Shown here in pieces: positions 11,577 to 20,775 of a stretch of 64,000 bases of DNA. Position numbers and translations under genes: made by a program. The stretch lies in NCBI GenBank assembly GCA_031287575.1, contig JAITSV010000056.1, forward strand, positions 62,001-126,000. The letters run 5' to 3'. Source of the DNA: Desulfovibrio sp. (GTDB taxonomy: Bacteria; Desulfobacterota; Desulfovibrionia; Desulfovibrionales; Desulfovibrionaceae). Numbering within the stretch: the stretch's first letter is position 1; each line of letters starts with the position of its first letter. Below the pieces are notes generated by a model. That model saw nothing but the letters and a program-made list of their open reading frames with translations, made no database searches and was not told the DNA's origin.

Positions 11577-12699
11577 CCGCATGCACTCCTTCGTTCATCA
11601 GGCCGCCGCCACCGTGGCGGCAACGCCCCTCCGGCGTCCGTGCCGGGTGCTGGCCGTGACCCTGCTCCTGCTGGCCACACTGGCCATCACCGCTGCCGCG
11701 CCCGCCACCGCCCGCGCCGGACAATCCGGCGGGCAACAGCGCGAACAACCGGGCGAACAACCGGACGGGCAGACGGGCGAACAGACGGACGGACAGGCGG
11801 GCGGACCGGTCTCCATCACCGACGATACGGGGCGTGAAGTGCGCCTGCCCCACCCCGCCCGGCGCATCGTGGCCCTGTACGGCGCGTTCAACGAATTGCT
11901 GGCGGCCATGGACCTGGCCGACCGCATCGCAGCGCGCACCGCCGCCGAGGAGGAACCCGCCTCCATCCGCGCCCTGCCGGTCATCGGCACCCACATGCGG
12001 CCCAGCCCGGAAATGGTGGCCGCCGTGGCCCCGGACCTGGTGTTGCAGATGGAGGGCCGCCGCGAGGCGGGAGAGGCCGTGGAAGGCCTGCGCGCCCTGG
12101 GCATTCCCGTGGCGGTGTTCCGGGTTGGCTCGTTCGGGGAACTGTTCGGCGTGCTGCGCCGCATGGGCACCCTGACCGGCGAGCCGCAACGCGCCGCCGC
12201 GCTGGAAGCGACCCTGCGCGCCCGGCTGGACGCCGTGGCCGCGCGGGTGGCCGACCGCCCTCGTCCCTCCGTGTTCTTCGAGGTGCGCCACCCCAACCTG
12301 CTGGCCGCCGGGGCCGATTCCATCGTCACCGACATCATCGCCCGCGCGGGTGGCCGCAACTGCGTCACCGCCGAAGGCCGGGTGGCCCGCCTGAGCGAGG
12401 AGGAACTGTTGCGGCTCGACCCTGCCGTCTATCTGCTGCAACGCGGCCCCATGAACCCGGAGCCGGAACCGCCCGCCTCGCGCCCGCACTACGCCACCCT
12501 GTCCGCCGTCCGTAATGGCCGCGTGCACGAAGTGGACGAGGCCCTGTATTCCCGCCCCGGCCCCCGCGCCGTGGACGCCGTGGAAGAACTTGCCCGGCAC
12601 CTGCACCCCGATGTATGGGGCACCACCCCGGCCACGTCCACGCCCGACACCGGGCAGGTCGTCCCCCAACAGGTCGCCCCCACCCAGACCACCCCCTGA
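11569..12699 (+). CDS. Periplasmic substrate-binding protein of the same ABC importer
   Basis: A 376-residue cluster A-II (BtuF/FepB-like) binding protein. An N-terminal signal (VLAVTLLLLATLAITAAAP, ending near ATARA) is followed by a low-complexity Gln/Gly/Glu/Asp stretch built from degenerate EQPDGQTG units, and then by the binding fold (VSITDDTGREVRLPHPARRI, APDLVLQMEG, PSVFFEVRHPN, AVRNGRVHEVDE). No lipobox is evident, so it is probably soluble. Two starts are possible, 11569 and 11581; the first overlaps the ATPase stop. It delivers the substrate to the 9382-10566 permease. Confidence 0.83.
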   Translation: MTDRMHSFVHQAAATVAATPLRRPCRVLAVTLLLLATLAITAAAPATARAGQSGGQQREQPGEQPDGQTGEQTDGQAGGPVSITDDTGREVRLPHPARRIVALYGAFNELLAAMDLADRIAARTAAEEEPASIRALPVIGTHMRPSPEMVAAVAPDLVLQMEGRREAGEAVEGLRALGIPVAVFRVGSFGELFGVLRRMGTLTGEPQRAAALEATLRARLDAVAARVADRPRPSVFFEVRHPNLLAAGADSIVTDIIARAGGRNCVTAEGRVARLSEEELLRLDPAVYLLQRGPMNPEPEPPASRPHYATLSAVRNGRVHEVDEALYSRPGPRAVDAVEELARHLHPDVWGTTPATSTPDTGQVVPQQVAPTQTTP

Positions 12700-12784
12700 A
12701 CCCACAGGTAGTCCTGGCCCACGGCTTGCCCATATCCATGGCAGCTCACGCCGGACGACCACGCCATAGCCCAAGAGGTTTTTC

Positions 12785-13564
12785 ATGTCCGCCTGCAACG
12801 ATACTTCCCGGCCCGCCCGCGGCACCCTGTTCGGCATCGGCGTCGGCCCGGGCGAGCCGGATCTGCTGACCCTGCGCGCCGCCAATGCTCTTTCGCGGGT
12901 ACACGTGGTGTTTGCCGCCTCGTCCACGCGCAACGACTATTCGGTGGCGCTGGACATAGCCCGTCCACACCTGCCCGCCGACGTGCGCATCGAGACGCTG
13001 GGCTTTCCCATGACCCGCGACAAGGCGGCACTTGCCACCGCGTGGGAGGCCAACGCCCGCGCCGTGGCCGACACCCTGCGCAAGGGCGAGGACGCCGCCT
13101 TCCTGACCCTGGGCGACCCGCTGATCTATTCCACCTTCGGCTACCTGCTGCGCACCCTGCGCCGGGTGGCCCCGGACCTGCCCGACGACGCGGTGCAGGT
13201 GGTGCCGGGCGTCACCTCGTACCAGGCGGCGGCGGCCCGCACCCGCACCATCCTGTGCGAGGCGGACGAAACCCTGCTGCTGGTGCCCGGCGTGAACGGC
13301 ACGGACAAGCTGGCCGCCGACGTGGCGGGCGCGGACAACGCGGTGATCCTGAAGGCATACCGCAAGTTTCCGGAAATCCGCCGGGTGCTTGCCGACCAGG
13401 GCGCGGCGGAGCAGGCGGTGTTCGTCTCCCGCCTGGGGTTGCCGGGGGAAATCATCGCCCCCACGCTGGCCGATGCCCCGGACGCGCCGCACTACCTGAC
13501 CCTGCTGCTGGTGCCCAAGGCCCGCACCGGTGACGATTCCGGCGACGATACCGGCGAGGCGTAG
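12785..13564 (+). CDS. cobI: Precorrin-2 / cobalt-factor II C20-methyltransferase
   Basis: A 259-residue SAM-dependent methyltransferase of the tetrapyrrole methylase family that methylates C20 of the B12 precursor, the step after cobalt insertion in the anaerobic route. It shows the glycine-rich N-terminus GTLFGIGVGPGEPDLLTLRA, FLTLGDPLIYSTFGYLL, VVPGVTSYQAAAA and a KAYRKFPEI segment typical of CbiL/CobI. The ATG at 12785 follows AAGAGG. It closes the operon, 85 bp after the binding-protein gene. The substrate is probably the cobalt form because a cobaltochelatase heads the operon. Confidence 0.88.
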   Translation: MSACNDTSRPARGTLFGIGVGPGEPDLLTLRAANALSRVHVVFAASSTRNDYSVALDIARPHLPADVRIETLGFPMTRDKAALATAWEANARAVADTLRKGEDAAFLTLGDPLIYSTFGYLLRTLRRVAPDLPDDAVQVVPGVTSYQAAAARTRTILCEADETLLLVPGVNGTDKLAADVAGADNAVILKAYRKFPEIRRVLADQGAAEQAVFVSRLGLPGEIIAPTLADAPDAPHYLTLLLVPKARTGDDSGDDTGEA

Positions 13565-13599
13565 CCCCTCCCTGCTTCCATCTCCTTTCCGGCAACGCG

Positions 13600-13630
13600 A
13601 AGGGCCGTCCGCTTCCTGCGGGCGGCCCTT
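13600..13630 (+). terminator. Hairpin after cobI
   Basis: AAGGGCCGTCCGC pairs imperfectly with GGGCGGCCCTT across a short loop, 36 bp after the cobI stop, followed by the mixed tract TGTCTGTGTGT. A plausible stop for the cobalamin operon. Confidence 0.55.
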
Positions 13631-13869
13631 GTCTGTGTGTAACCGGGCAAAGCCAATTCCCCCTACCCCATGGCGTCTCCGCCCATCCAATCATCCAAGC
13701 CGCATCGCCCCCCTTGTCTACCTTCCCCCCCGCTCCGCCACCACACACCAACGGGGCACCCGACCATCCGCACCCCCCTGCTTTCCTTTCCCGACCGGCT
13801 TCCACCGCTATCCCGCCGTGGCCTTGCACGGCGGGGGGCTGCGCGATGAAGACGGAGCGCGAAACAAGA

Positions 13870-13969
13870 TGCTGCGGCGCTGGCAAGGAAGCGGATTGGG
13901 GGGCGAAGGGGGTGTACTCGCGTACATGACCGAGCCACCCAATCCACTGACGCCGCCAGCGCCGCAGCA
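13870..13969. repeat. Structured intergenic element, copy 1
   Basis: Outer stem TGCTGCGGCGCTGGC (13870-13884) pairs perfectly with 13955-13969. The middle stem GGATTGGG (13893-13900) pairs with 13938-13945 and extends across a G-A mismatch. The inner stem GTGTAC (13912-13917) pairs with 13922-13927 around loop TCGC. The joining segments AAGGAAG, TGACCGA and CTGACG are shared with the copies at 51143 and 52708, whose stems differ in sequence. It may be read on the minus strand, downstream of the chemoreceptor gene. Confidence 0.75.
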
Positions 13970-14083
13970 GCTGTTTCCGCTCCGGATACATCGCCACCAC
14001 TCCCACCCCATCCCTTTCCCCTGCCCTTCCCGGCTTGCCCCACCCCAGCCTGACCCTCCCCCTCCCCACGCCACCACACACCA

Positions 14084-14114
14084 ACGGGCCGCCCGGCATC
14101 GCCGGACGGCCCGT
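14084..14114 (-). terminator. Hairpin after the chemoreceptor gene
   Basis: ACGGGCCGcCCGGC pairs with GCCGGaCGGCCCGT around ATC, about 37 bp beyond the stop codon of the minus-strand chemoreceptor gene. A strong hairpin but with no T-tract. Confidence 0.55.
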
Positions 14115-14150
14115 CCCTGTGCATCCATATATATGTGGGCGCTTCCCGCC

Positions 14151-16196
14151 CTATCCCCGCTTCAACTGTTCCACCAACTGCCGCAACTCCTGCCCCATGC
14201 GGGCCAACTCGGCCACGGCCTGTGACGACTGCTCCATGACCTCCGCCGTCTCCGCCGCGATGCGGTTCACCTCGTCCGTGCCCCGGTTGATCTCCTCGCT
14301 GGCGGCGGACTGCTCTTCCGCCGCCGTGGCGATGGCCCGGACCCGGTCCGCCGTTTCCTGCACCACGTCCACGATCACCCGCAGCGAATCCCCGGCCATG
14401 GTGGCAAGTTCCGTGCTGCGGCCCACGGACATGGACGCCTCTTCCATGCCCCGCACGTTCTCGCGCGACGATCCCTGAATGGCCCGCACGGCGTCGCCCA
14501 CCTCCTTGGTGGCATTCATGGTCTTTTCCGCCAGCTTGCGCACCTCGTCGGCCACCACGGCAAAACCGCGTCCGGCATCGCCCGCCCGCGCCGCCTCGAT
14601 GGCGGCGTTCAGCGCCAGCAGGTTGGTCTGGTCGGCAATGTCGCTGATCACGTTCAGGATCTGCCCGATGGATTCGGCCCGGTCGCCCAGTTCATGCAGG
14701 CTGCCCCGCAGCAGGGCGGTCTTGTCGTTGACGTCCTCGATGGCCTCCACCACCGAATGCACGATGCCCTCGCCGTCTTCCGCCTGGCGGCGGGCCTTTT
14801 CCGCGTTGTCCGCGGCGGACGAGGCGTTGCGGGCCACCTCCATGACCGTGGAGTTCATCTCTTCCATGGCCGTGGCGGTCTCGCCGGTGCGCTCGCGCTG
14901 CACGTCGGCGCCCCGGCTGGCCTGTTCGATCTGGGCGGCCAGTTCCTCGGACGCGGAACCCACCCGGTCCACGATTACCTCCAGCCGCGCGGCGGCCTGC
15001 TGCATGCCCTCGCTCTTGGCGCGTTCCGCCTCGGCGCGGGCGGCCTCGGCCTCGGCCATGGCCCGCCGGGCCTGCGCGCCCTGTTCCTCGGCCTCGCGCG
15101 TCTTCCCTTCCGAGGTGGCGATCATGTCCTTCAGCCGATCCACCATGGTGCGCAAGGCGTTGGCCAGCGTGCCGATCTCGTCGGAACGGGCCATGTCCAA
15201 CTGCCGCGAAAGGTCGCCTTCGGCCACGGCGCTGGCGAATTCCACGCCCTTGCCCAGCGCGTTCACGATGTTGCGCACGATAAGGAAGATCACCGTCCCC
15301 ACCAGCATCAGGATGACCGTGGTGGAGGCCACGCTCACGTTACGGATGGCGGCCACCGGGTCTCTGACGTCGCTTTCGTCCACGGTGATGCACATGATCC
15401 ATTTTGAAAACGGTTCTTCCATGAAGTACGCATACTTGGTAATGCCATGCCACGGATAGGCGATGCTGCCCGTGCGTTGCGCCAGCACCTGCTTGCCCCA
15501 GTCCAGCTCGCTGATGTCGGTCTTGAGGATCAGCGAGACGTCGGGGTGGGCGATGACCTTGCCGTTGCCCGCCACCAGAAAGGCGTAGCCGGTCTTGCCG
15601 ATCTTGATGGGGTTGATGAATTCCTTGGCGTACTTGCCAAGATCCACCGCCCCATACAACACGCCCGCGACCTTGCCGTCCGCCTTGATGGGCACGGCCA
15701 GCACGACCACGGGCGTGTTGGTGGTCATGCTCATGAGCGGCTCGGACAAGGTGGCCTCGCCCTGCATGCCGCGCTTGAAGTACTCGCGGCCGGAGCGGTT
15801 CTCCTTGCCGACCGATTCGTCCAGATTGCTGGCCGCCACGATGCCGTCCGGCCCCAGCACGTTGATCACCTGGTACACGTCGTAGGTGGCCACCACCTGA
15901 CGCAAGGCCTCGTTGGCGCGCCGCACCACGGCGGCCTTGTCGCCACCCGGAGGTACCCGCAGCACGTCCGTCAGCACGTTGCGCATGGCCTGCGTGGCGA
16001 TGTCCTCTCGCTGATCCTGAATGCGCCTGCCCAGTTCGCCCATGGCGGCGCGCACCATCATTTCCGACTGGGCATTGATGGCCTGGTGCAGGGCGTCTTC
16101 CGACACGGAATACGACAGCCACGAGGACACGACCATGCCGATGAGCACCAGCCCCAGCGTTGGCACCAGGAAACGGTTGCGGAGATTCCAACCCAT
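14151..16196 (-). CDS. Methyl-accepting chemotaxis protein with Cache sensor domain
   Basis: A 681-residue chemoreceptor. TM1 is at about residues 9-28, followed by a periplasmic Cache-type domain to about 285 ([58 protein letters not shown]), TM2 ([16 protein letters not shown]) and a HAMP domain. The cytoplasmic signalling domain has the conserved tip [21 protein letters not shown] long Ala/Glu/Arg-rich coiled coil (about 360-400) joins HAMP to the signalling part. There is no CheR-docking pentapeptide at the C-terminus. The start at 16196 has a GAGGTGG ribosome site. The ligand is unknown; related Cache domains bind amino or carboxylic acids. The gene stands alone between terminators. Confidence 0.9.
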   Translation of the reverse strand: MGWNLRNRFLVPTLGLVLIGMVVSSWLSYSVSEDALHQAINAQSEMMVRAAMGELGRRIQDQREDIATQAMRNVLTDVLRVPPGGDKAAVVRRANEALRQVVATYDVYQVINVLGPDGIVAASNLDESVGKENRSGREYFKRGMQGEATLSEPLMSMTTNTPVVVLAVPIKADGKVAGVLYGAVDLGKYAKEFINPIKIGKTGYAFLVAGNGKVIAHPDVSLILKTDISELDWGKQVLAQRTGSIAYPWHGITKYAYFMEEPFSKWIMCITVDESDVRDPVAAIRNVSVASTTVILMLVGTVIFLIVRNIVNALGKGVEFASAVAEGDLSRQLDMARSDEIGTLANALRTMVDRLKDMIATSEGKTREAEEQGAQARRAMAEAEAARAEAERAKSEGMQQAAARLEVIVDRVGSASEELAAQIEQASRGADVQRERTGETATAMEEMNSTVMEVARNASSAADNAEKARRQAEDGEGIVHSVVEAIEDVNDKTALLRGSLHELGDRAESIGQILNVISDIADQTNLLALNAAIEAARAGDAGRGFAVVADEVRKLAEKTMNATKEVGDAVRAIQGSSRENVRGMEEASMSVGRSTELATMAGDSLRVIVDVVQETADRVRAIATAAEEQSAASEEINRGTDEVNRIAAETAEVMEQSSQAVAELARMGQELRQLVEQLKRG

Positions 16197-16323
16197 GGAC
16201 CACCTCGCCTGTTGCAGCCCTCCCCCTGAAGTGCCGCATCAGAATCTGATGGTGCCAGCGTAGCATGCCGCCCTGACTGGCGATAGGCCCATGCCGCAAA
16301 AAATACCGCGCGGGAAAAGGAAC

Positions 16324-16345
16324 GGGGCCGGACATGTCCGGCCCC
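16324..16345 (-). terminator. Terminator of the Mla-like operon
   Basis: The perfect palindrome GGGGCCGGAC / GTCCGGCCCC, with centre AT, lies about 100 bp beyond the lipoprotein stop and is followed on the minus strand by a CCTTTTCCC tract. Confidence 0.65.
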
Positions 16346-16443
16346 GAGCACACGCGAAGGGGAAAATGCGGAGGCGGGCGGCCCTGCGTCATTGGCGGGG
16401 CGCAAGCCCGGTGCCGGAAACAGCGCCCCGGCCGCACGCCGCG

Positions 16444-17160
16444 TCAGGAACGCGCGGCGGCCATGGCCTCCAGACTCCACGCGGTGGCCCGCGCCAGCAC
16501 GTCGCCCATGGCCGTCTCGAAGGCCGTGGCCACCTGCGGCAGGGCGGACCCGGCGGCGGGGCAGTCGCGCCCGATGGCGGTAAAGGCCACGATGCGCCCG
16601 GTCTGCAGGTCCACCAGGCGCAAGGCCAGTTCCACCTCGATGATTGGGACGGAGCCTTCGCCCATGCGGGTGTTGAAACGGCGCAGGTCGGCCATCAGCC
16701 GGTAGTCGGGGTAGATGCCCGCGGATTCCTCCGCCGCGCCGTCCAGCCGCCCGTTGTGCTCGAAGGCTTCCACCAGCAGCCGCTGCACCAGGCGTGGGGC
16801 GGGGCTGGTCCATTTGGCCCCGGCGTAGTAGCGCACCTCGCGCCCGCTCGCCCCCCCCAGCACCAGCACGATGCGGTCGGTATCCAGCATGCGGCTGGTC
16901 TCCGGCAGGGAGACGGCCAGTTGCAGATGCAACGCGCCGCCCGCACCGGGGCCGGGCATGGCCGGGGCCAGCAGCAGATGGGTGGGCGCGGGGCCGGGGT
17001 CCAGCACGCGGGCACAGCCGGGCAGCGCGGCCAACAGCAGGCCGAGCAGCCACAGCCAAAGCCACCGCCCCCGGCGGGCGGGGCGGAAGGCGCCCGCGCC
17101 GGGCGCAGGCGAAGAAAACGCGAACGGAGCCGACGGACACGAAGCGGGGGCGGGCATCAT
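16444..17160 (-). CDS. ABC-transport auxiliary lipoprotein, PqiC/YmbA-like
   Basis: A 238-residue predicted lipoprotein. The lipobox LAALPGC puts the lipidated cysteine at residue 49, after a Trp/Leu-rich hydrophobic segment and an unusually long basic N-terminus, so a later start is possible. The mature part (THLLLAPAMPGP, DRIVLVLGG, VRYYAGAKWTSPAPRLVQ, IIEVELALRLVDLQTGRIV) matches the ABC_trans_aux family found with MCE-domain transporters. It overlaps the MlaD-like gene by 4 bp (ATGA) and is the last gene of the operon. It probably links the inner-membrane complex to the outer membrane. Confidence 0.75.
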   Translation of the reverse strand: MMPAPASCPSAPFAFSSPAPGAGAFRPARRGRWLWLWLLGLLLAALPGCARVLDPGPAPTHLLLAPAMPGPGAGGALHLQLAVSLPETSRMLDTDRIVLVLGGASGREVRYYAGAKWTSPAPRLVQRLLVEAFEHNGRLDGAAEESAGIYPDYRLMADLRRFNTRMGEGSVPIIEVELALRLVDLQTGRIVAFTAIGRDCPAAGSALPQVATAFETAMGDVLARATAWSLEAMAAARS

Positions 17161-18080
17161 CGGGCATCATACTCCGGTACGGGGTTGCCGAACAGGAAGC
17201 GGCGGGGGTCGCTTTCCACCTTGTGGGCCAGCCGGTCCAGCGTGGCCACCAACTGGCGCGCCTCGGCCAGCAGGCGGCGCATGTCTTCCAGCCCCTCGCC
17301 CGAAAACTTGGCCACGCCAGGCTCGGCGCGGGCCACCATGCCGTCCATGCGCCGGGCCATGTCGCCCACGGCGCGGGTGGATTCGCGCAGGTCGGTGCGC
17401 AGGTAGTCGCGCATGTCGCCGGTGGCGCCCTCCAGCCCGGCGGAGGCGTTGGCCAGGCGCCGGGTGGTCACGTCCATGTTGCCGATGATGCGATCCATGG
17501 CGTCGGTCCGGGCGGCCAGCCGCGCCGTGAGCATGTCCAGCGATTGCAGCGTCTGCGCCAGCGCCCGGCGGTTCTCGTCGTCGGCCATGCCCGCGATACG
17601 CTGGATGAGTTCGCGGCTGTCGGAAACCACGGCGGGCAGCCCGGCGAACAGGGCCTCCAGCCGCGAAAGCTGGGCGGGGATCACCGCTACCTCTTCGTCG
17701 GAGTGCGGCTTGAGCAGCGGGCTGGTGGCCGTACCGCCGGAAATCTGCACCACGGTCACGCCGGTGATGCCGCGCGCCTCCAGCGAGGCCATGGAGTCTT
17801 CGCGCACGGGGGTGTCGGCCGCGATCTCGATGCGCACCTTGACCCGGCCGGGGTCGGTGGGGCTGATGGTGATGGCCTTCACCGAGCCCACTTTCACTCC
17901 GTTGAACAGCACGTCGTTGGCCACGCTGAGGCCGGAAACGTGCCCGGTGAAATTGATGTCGTACTGCACGAGGTCCACCCCGCCGCCGCGCCCCGCCGTC
18001 CACAGGATGAAGGCCAGCGCCCCCACCACGGCCATGAGCGTGAACACCCCGACCAGCACGTAGCTTGCCCTGATCTCCAT
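17157..18080 (-). CDS. MlaD-family MCE-domain protein
   Basis: A 307-residue substrate-binding component of an Mla-like phospholipid transporter. One N-terminal membrane anchor (YVLVGVFTLMAVVGALAFIL) is followed by an MCE domain (DINFTGHVSGLSVANDVLFNG, VGSVKAITISPTDPGRVKV, GITGVTVVQISGG), then a long helical tail of the type that forms a tunnel in related proteins. I chose the ATG at 18080 because GGGAGA precedes it at good spacing and it lies one base after the ATPase stop; an upstream ATG at 18113 lies inside the ATPase gene. Confidence 0.88.
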   Translation of the reverse strand: MEIRASYVLVGVFTLMAVVGALAFILWTAGRGGGVDLVQYDINFTGHVSGLSVANDVLFNGVKVGSVKAITISPTDPGRVKVRIEIAADTPVREDSMASLEARGITGVTVVQISGGTATSPLLKPHSDEEVAVIPAQLSRLEALFAGLPAVVSDSRELIQRIAGMADDENRRALAQTLQSLDMLTARLAARTDAMDRIIGNMDVTTRRLANASAGLEGATGDMRDYLRTDLRESTRAVGDMARRMDGMVARAEPGVAKFSGEGLEDMRRLLAEARQLVATLDRLAHKVESDPRRFLFGNPVPEYDAR

Positions 18081-18081
18081 G

Positions 18082-18900
18082 TCATCTCCCTTGGGCCGGG
18101 AACTGCCCGGCATGGACGGCCCGTTCCGCAGGGCCGGACACCCCGGCGGCCACGCGCCCGCGCGGCCCCGTGAAATATTCGCGCAGCCACGGGTGGTCCA
18201 CCCGCAGCAATTCCTCGATGGTGCCCACGGCGTAAATGCGCTTTTCCGCCAGCACGGCCACCCGGTCGCACACGGCGTACAACGAATCGAGATCGTGGGT
18301 GATCATGACCACGGTCAGCCCCAGCGCGTCGCGCAGGTCCGCGATCAGCGCGTCGAAGGCCGCGGCGCCGATGGGGTCGAGCCCGGCCGTGGGTTCGTCC
18401 AGGAACACCACCGCCGGGTCCATGACCAGGGCGCGGGCAAGCCCCGCGCGCTTGCGCATGCCGCCGGAAAGCTCGGACGGGTATTTCAGCGCCGCCTCCG
18501 GCGCCAGCCCCACCATGCGCAGCTTCAGGGCGGCCACGTCGTCCATGGTGTCGGGCGGCAGGTTGGTGAACTCGCGCAGGGGCACCTTGATGTTCTCGAT
18601 GACCGACAGCGACGAGAACAGCGCCCCGTCCTGGAACAGCACCCCCCACTGGCGGCGCACGGCGCGGCGCGCGGCCTCGTCGGAATGGGTGATGTCCACC
18701 CCCAGCACGCGCACATCGCCTGCCTGGGGGCGGCGCAGGCCAAGGATGGTGCGCAGCAGCACGGACTTTCCCGAGCCGGATCCCCCGATGAGCCCCAGCA
18801 CTTCGCAGGGCCGCACGTCCAGGTCCAGGTTCTCGTGCACCGTCACCGTGCCGAAGCGGTTGGCGATGCCCCGCAGCGAGATGATGGACGCGTCCGTCAC
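18082..18900 (-). CDS. MlaF-family ABC ATPase
   Basis: A 272-residue ATPase of the Mla lipid transport system. It has Walker A GGSGSGKS (residues 39-46), Q-loop GVLFQDGALF, signature LSGGMRKRAGLARAL, Walker B VVFLDEPTAGLD and switch ITHDLDS. The start is GTG at 18900, one base after the upstream stop. A C-terminal extension of about 25 residues follows the YFTGPRGR segment. Genes are packed in the order MlaE, MlaF, MlaD, lipoprotein. Confidence 0.9.
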   Translation of the reverse strand: MTDASIISLRGIANRFGTVTVHENLDLDVRPCEVLGLIGGSGSGKSVLLRTILGLRRPQAGDVRVLGVDITHSDEAARRAVRRQWGVLFQDGALFSSLSVIENIKVPLREFTNLPPDTMDDVAALKLRMVGLAPEAALKYPSELSGGMRKRAGLARALVMDPAVVFLDEPTAGLDPIGAAAFDALIADLRDALGLTVVMITHDLDSLYAVCDRVAVLAEKRIYAVGTIEELLRVDHPWLREYFTGPRGRVAAGVSGPAERAVHAGQFPAQGR

Positions 18901-18901
18901 C

Positions 18902-20206
18902 CTACACCCCCAGCGACATGAACAGCAGGGCGAACCCCGCGTCCACCACGATGACCAGGAAGATCGATTCCACCACCGCCTGGGTGGTCAGCCGCCCCAC
19001 CGATTCCGCGCTGCCGGTCACCCGAAAGCCCTGGAAGCACCCCACGATGCCGATGATCAGCGCGAAGAACGGCGCCTTGGCCAGCCCGGTGACGAAGTTG
19101 GTCAGCCGGGTGATCTCCTGGAAGCGCACGGCGAACGCGCCGGGCGATATGCCCAGCGACAGCCAAGAGGCAATGCCCCCGCCCAGCACGCCCATGAAAT
19201 CGGCGATGAAGGTAAGCACCGGCAGCATCAGCACCAGGGCCACCACGCGGGGGATCACCAGCACCTCCATGGGGTCCAGCCCCATGGAACGCATGGCGTC
19301 CACCTCTTCGTTGGCCACCATGGCCCCGATCTGGGCGGTGAACGACGAGCCGGAACGCCCCGCCACGATGAGCGCCGTCAGCAGCACGCCCAGTTCGCGC
19401 AGGGTGGAGACCTCTATCAGGTTCACCACGAATACCTGCGCCCCGAAGCGGGTGAACTGCTCCGACCCCATGTACGCGGTGACCAGCCCGATGAGAAAGG
19501 TGAGCAGGGCCACGATGGGCACGGCCTGGATGCCGGTCTGCTCCATGTGGTGCACGATGGACACCCAGCGCAGCCGCCATGGCCGGGCCACGGCTGCCGC
19601 CAGCGAAACCAGGAACATGCCCAGGAAGCCGGTGATGGAACGGGTCTGTTCCAGTTCCTCGACGATGGATGCGCCGATGGCGTTGAGCGCGCCTACCACC
19701 GGGGATACCCGGCGCGCCCGGGGCACGGCGGAAGTGTCGATGGCGCGCACCCGGTCCAGCAGCATGGAGTGGCCGGGATCGGACACGTGCCACACCACGT
19801 GTGCCCCCGCCGCCGCCATGCGGGCAGCGGCCCGGCACAGCAGTTGCGCCCCGGCGGTATCCAGGCGGGTCACCTCGGCCAGGTCCAGATGCACCACCGG
19901 GGCATCGCCCGGCACCGCGCAGGCGTTGTCCACCTCGGCACAGCGGTGCAGCAGCCGGGTGGTCATGCGGCCAATGGAGGCCACGTCCCAGGTGCCGGAA
20001 AAGGTGAGCACCAGTTCGCGCGCGCCCCTGCCCGCCCCTTCGTCCGCCCCTTCACCTGCCAGATCGTGCGGGCCGGATTCCACGCACGACGCGGCGGGCG
20101 TGCAGGACAGCCCCGGCTCATGCGGCCCGGCGTGGGCATCCGGATCGGGGCGCCGGTAGTCGCCCTTGAGGGTAGGCTCTCGGAACGGGGGGACGGTTTC
20201 GCGCAT
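18902..20206 (-). CDS. MlaE-family permease fused to an N-terminal STAS domain
   Basis: A 434-residue inner-membrane permease. Residues 1-60 look disordered; 63-165 form a STAS domain (ELVLTFSGTWDVASIG, VVHLDLAEVTRLDTAGAQLL). From about 190 comes the MlaE fold (GFLGMFLVSLAAA, IVALLTFLIGLVTAYMG, ELGVLLTALIVAGRSGSSF, EVDAMRSMGLDPMEVLVIPR) with five or six membrane segments. In E. coli the STAS function is a separate protein, MlaB; here it is fused, which explains the absence of an mlaB gene. The start at 20206 lacks a clear ribosome site, so the N-terminus is uncertain. Confidence 0.87.
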   Translation of the reverse strand: MRETVPPFREPTLKGDYRRPDPDAHAGPHEPGLSCTPAASCVESGPHDLAGEGADEGAGRGARELVLTFSGTWDVASIGRMTTRLLHRCAEVDNACAVPGDAPVVHLDLAEVTRLDTAGAQLLCRAAARMAAAGAHVVWHVSDPGHSMLLDRVRAIDTSAVPRARRVSPVVGALNAIGASIVEELEQTRSITGFLGMFLVSLAAAVARPWRLRWVSIVHHMEQTGIQAVPIVALLTFLIGLVTAYMGSEQFTRFGAQVFVVNLIEVSTLRELGVLLTALIVAGRSGSSFTAQIGAMVANEEVDAMRSMGLDPMEVLVIPRVVALVLMLPVLTFIADFMGVLGGGIASWLSLGISPGAFAVRFQEITRLTNFVTGLAKAPFFALIIGIVGCFQGFRVTGSAESVGRLTTQAVVESIFLVIVVDAGFALLFMSLGV

Positions 20207-20502
20207 GCGGGCAATCTACCATGCCCCACGGGCCGCGCCAAGGGCATCGGACGCGGTCGGTCCGGAAAGGGACGGGAGGATTCGGGAGATACCGGGACGG
20301 TCCGGGTGGCGCGTGATGTGCGCGTGGTGTGCGTGTGGCGGCACGCGGGAAAGCAGGAGAGGGAGAAGGGAGGTACGGACGGGATGCGGCGTCGGCAGGA
20401 CGCACCCATGAGGCGCGGCAAGCGCGGAGAGCCGCGCGGCCAGGGCCCGCGCGCGGCGTGTACGATTCGACGGTGATACCCGGCGGGCCTTACCGACGGC
20501 GG

Positions 20503-20775
20503 CTATTCCACGTCGTCGTCGTACCACTCGTGCTCGTAGCCGTCGGTGAGCTTGTAGCTGCGCACCTGCAACAGCAGCTCGCCATCCTTTTCGCGCACCG
20601 TGCCCACCACTTCCACGTGGGCATTGATGTGCGCCGCCAGGTCGGCCCCGGCACCGCGCGGAACGATGTGGAACTCGGTATCCCCGGCGGACACGGCCAC
20701 CTTGGCGGCCATGTCGTCGTGCCCCTTCAGGGTGAGCGGCACGATGTACCCCTGAATAGTCCTGATGCCTTCCAT
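20503..20775 (-). CDS. Small protein of unknown function, possible OB fold
   Basis: A 90-residue acidic protein (MEGIRTIQGYIVPLTLKG, ending EWYDDDVE) with alternating hydrophobic strands (VAVSAGDTEFHIVP, INAHVEVVGTVREKDGELLL) that suggest a small beta-barrel. I did not recognise a family. I use the ATG at 20775; the frame runs on upstream through poor, AT-biased codons that are probably leader. It resembles in character, not clearly in sequence, the two small proteins at 22083-23026. Confidence 0.6.
   Translation of the reverse strand: MEGIRTIQGYIVPLTLKGHDDMAAKVAVSAGDTEFHIVPRGAGADLAAHINAHVEVVGTVREKDGELLLQVRSYKLTDGYEHEWYDDDVE

Larger units (their letters stand above)
13565..14150. other. Convergent intergenic region, cobI / chemoreceptor
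   Basis: No gene is supported. It holds the cobI terminator, copy 1 of the three-stem element (13870-13969), the chemoreceptor terminator, and two identical 20-bp direct repeats at 13736-13755 and 14069-14088. The rest is C-rich low-complexity sequence. Confidence 0.6.
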
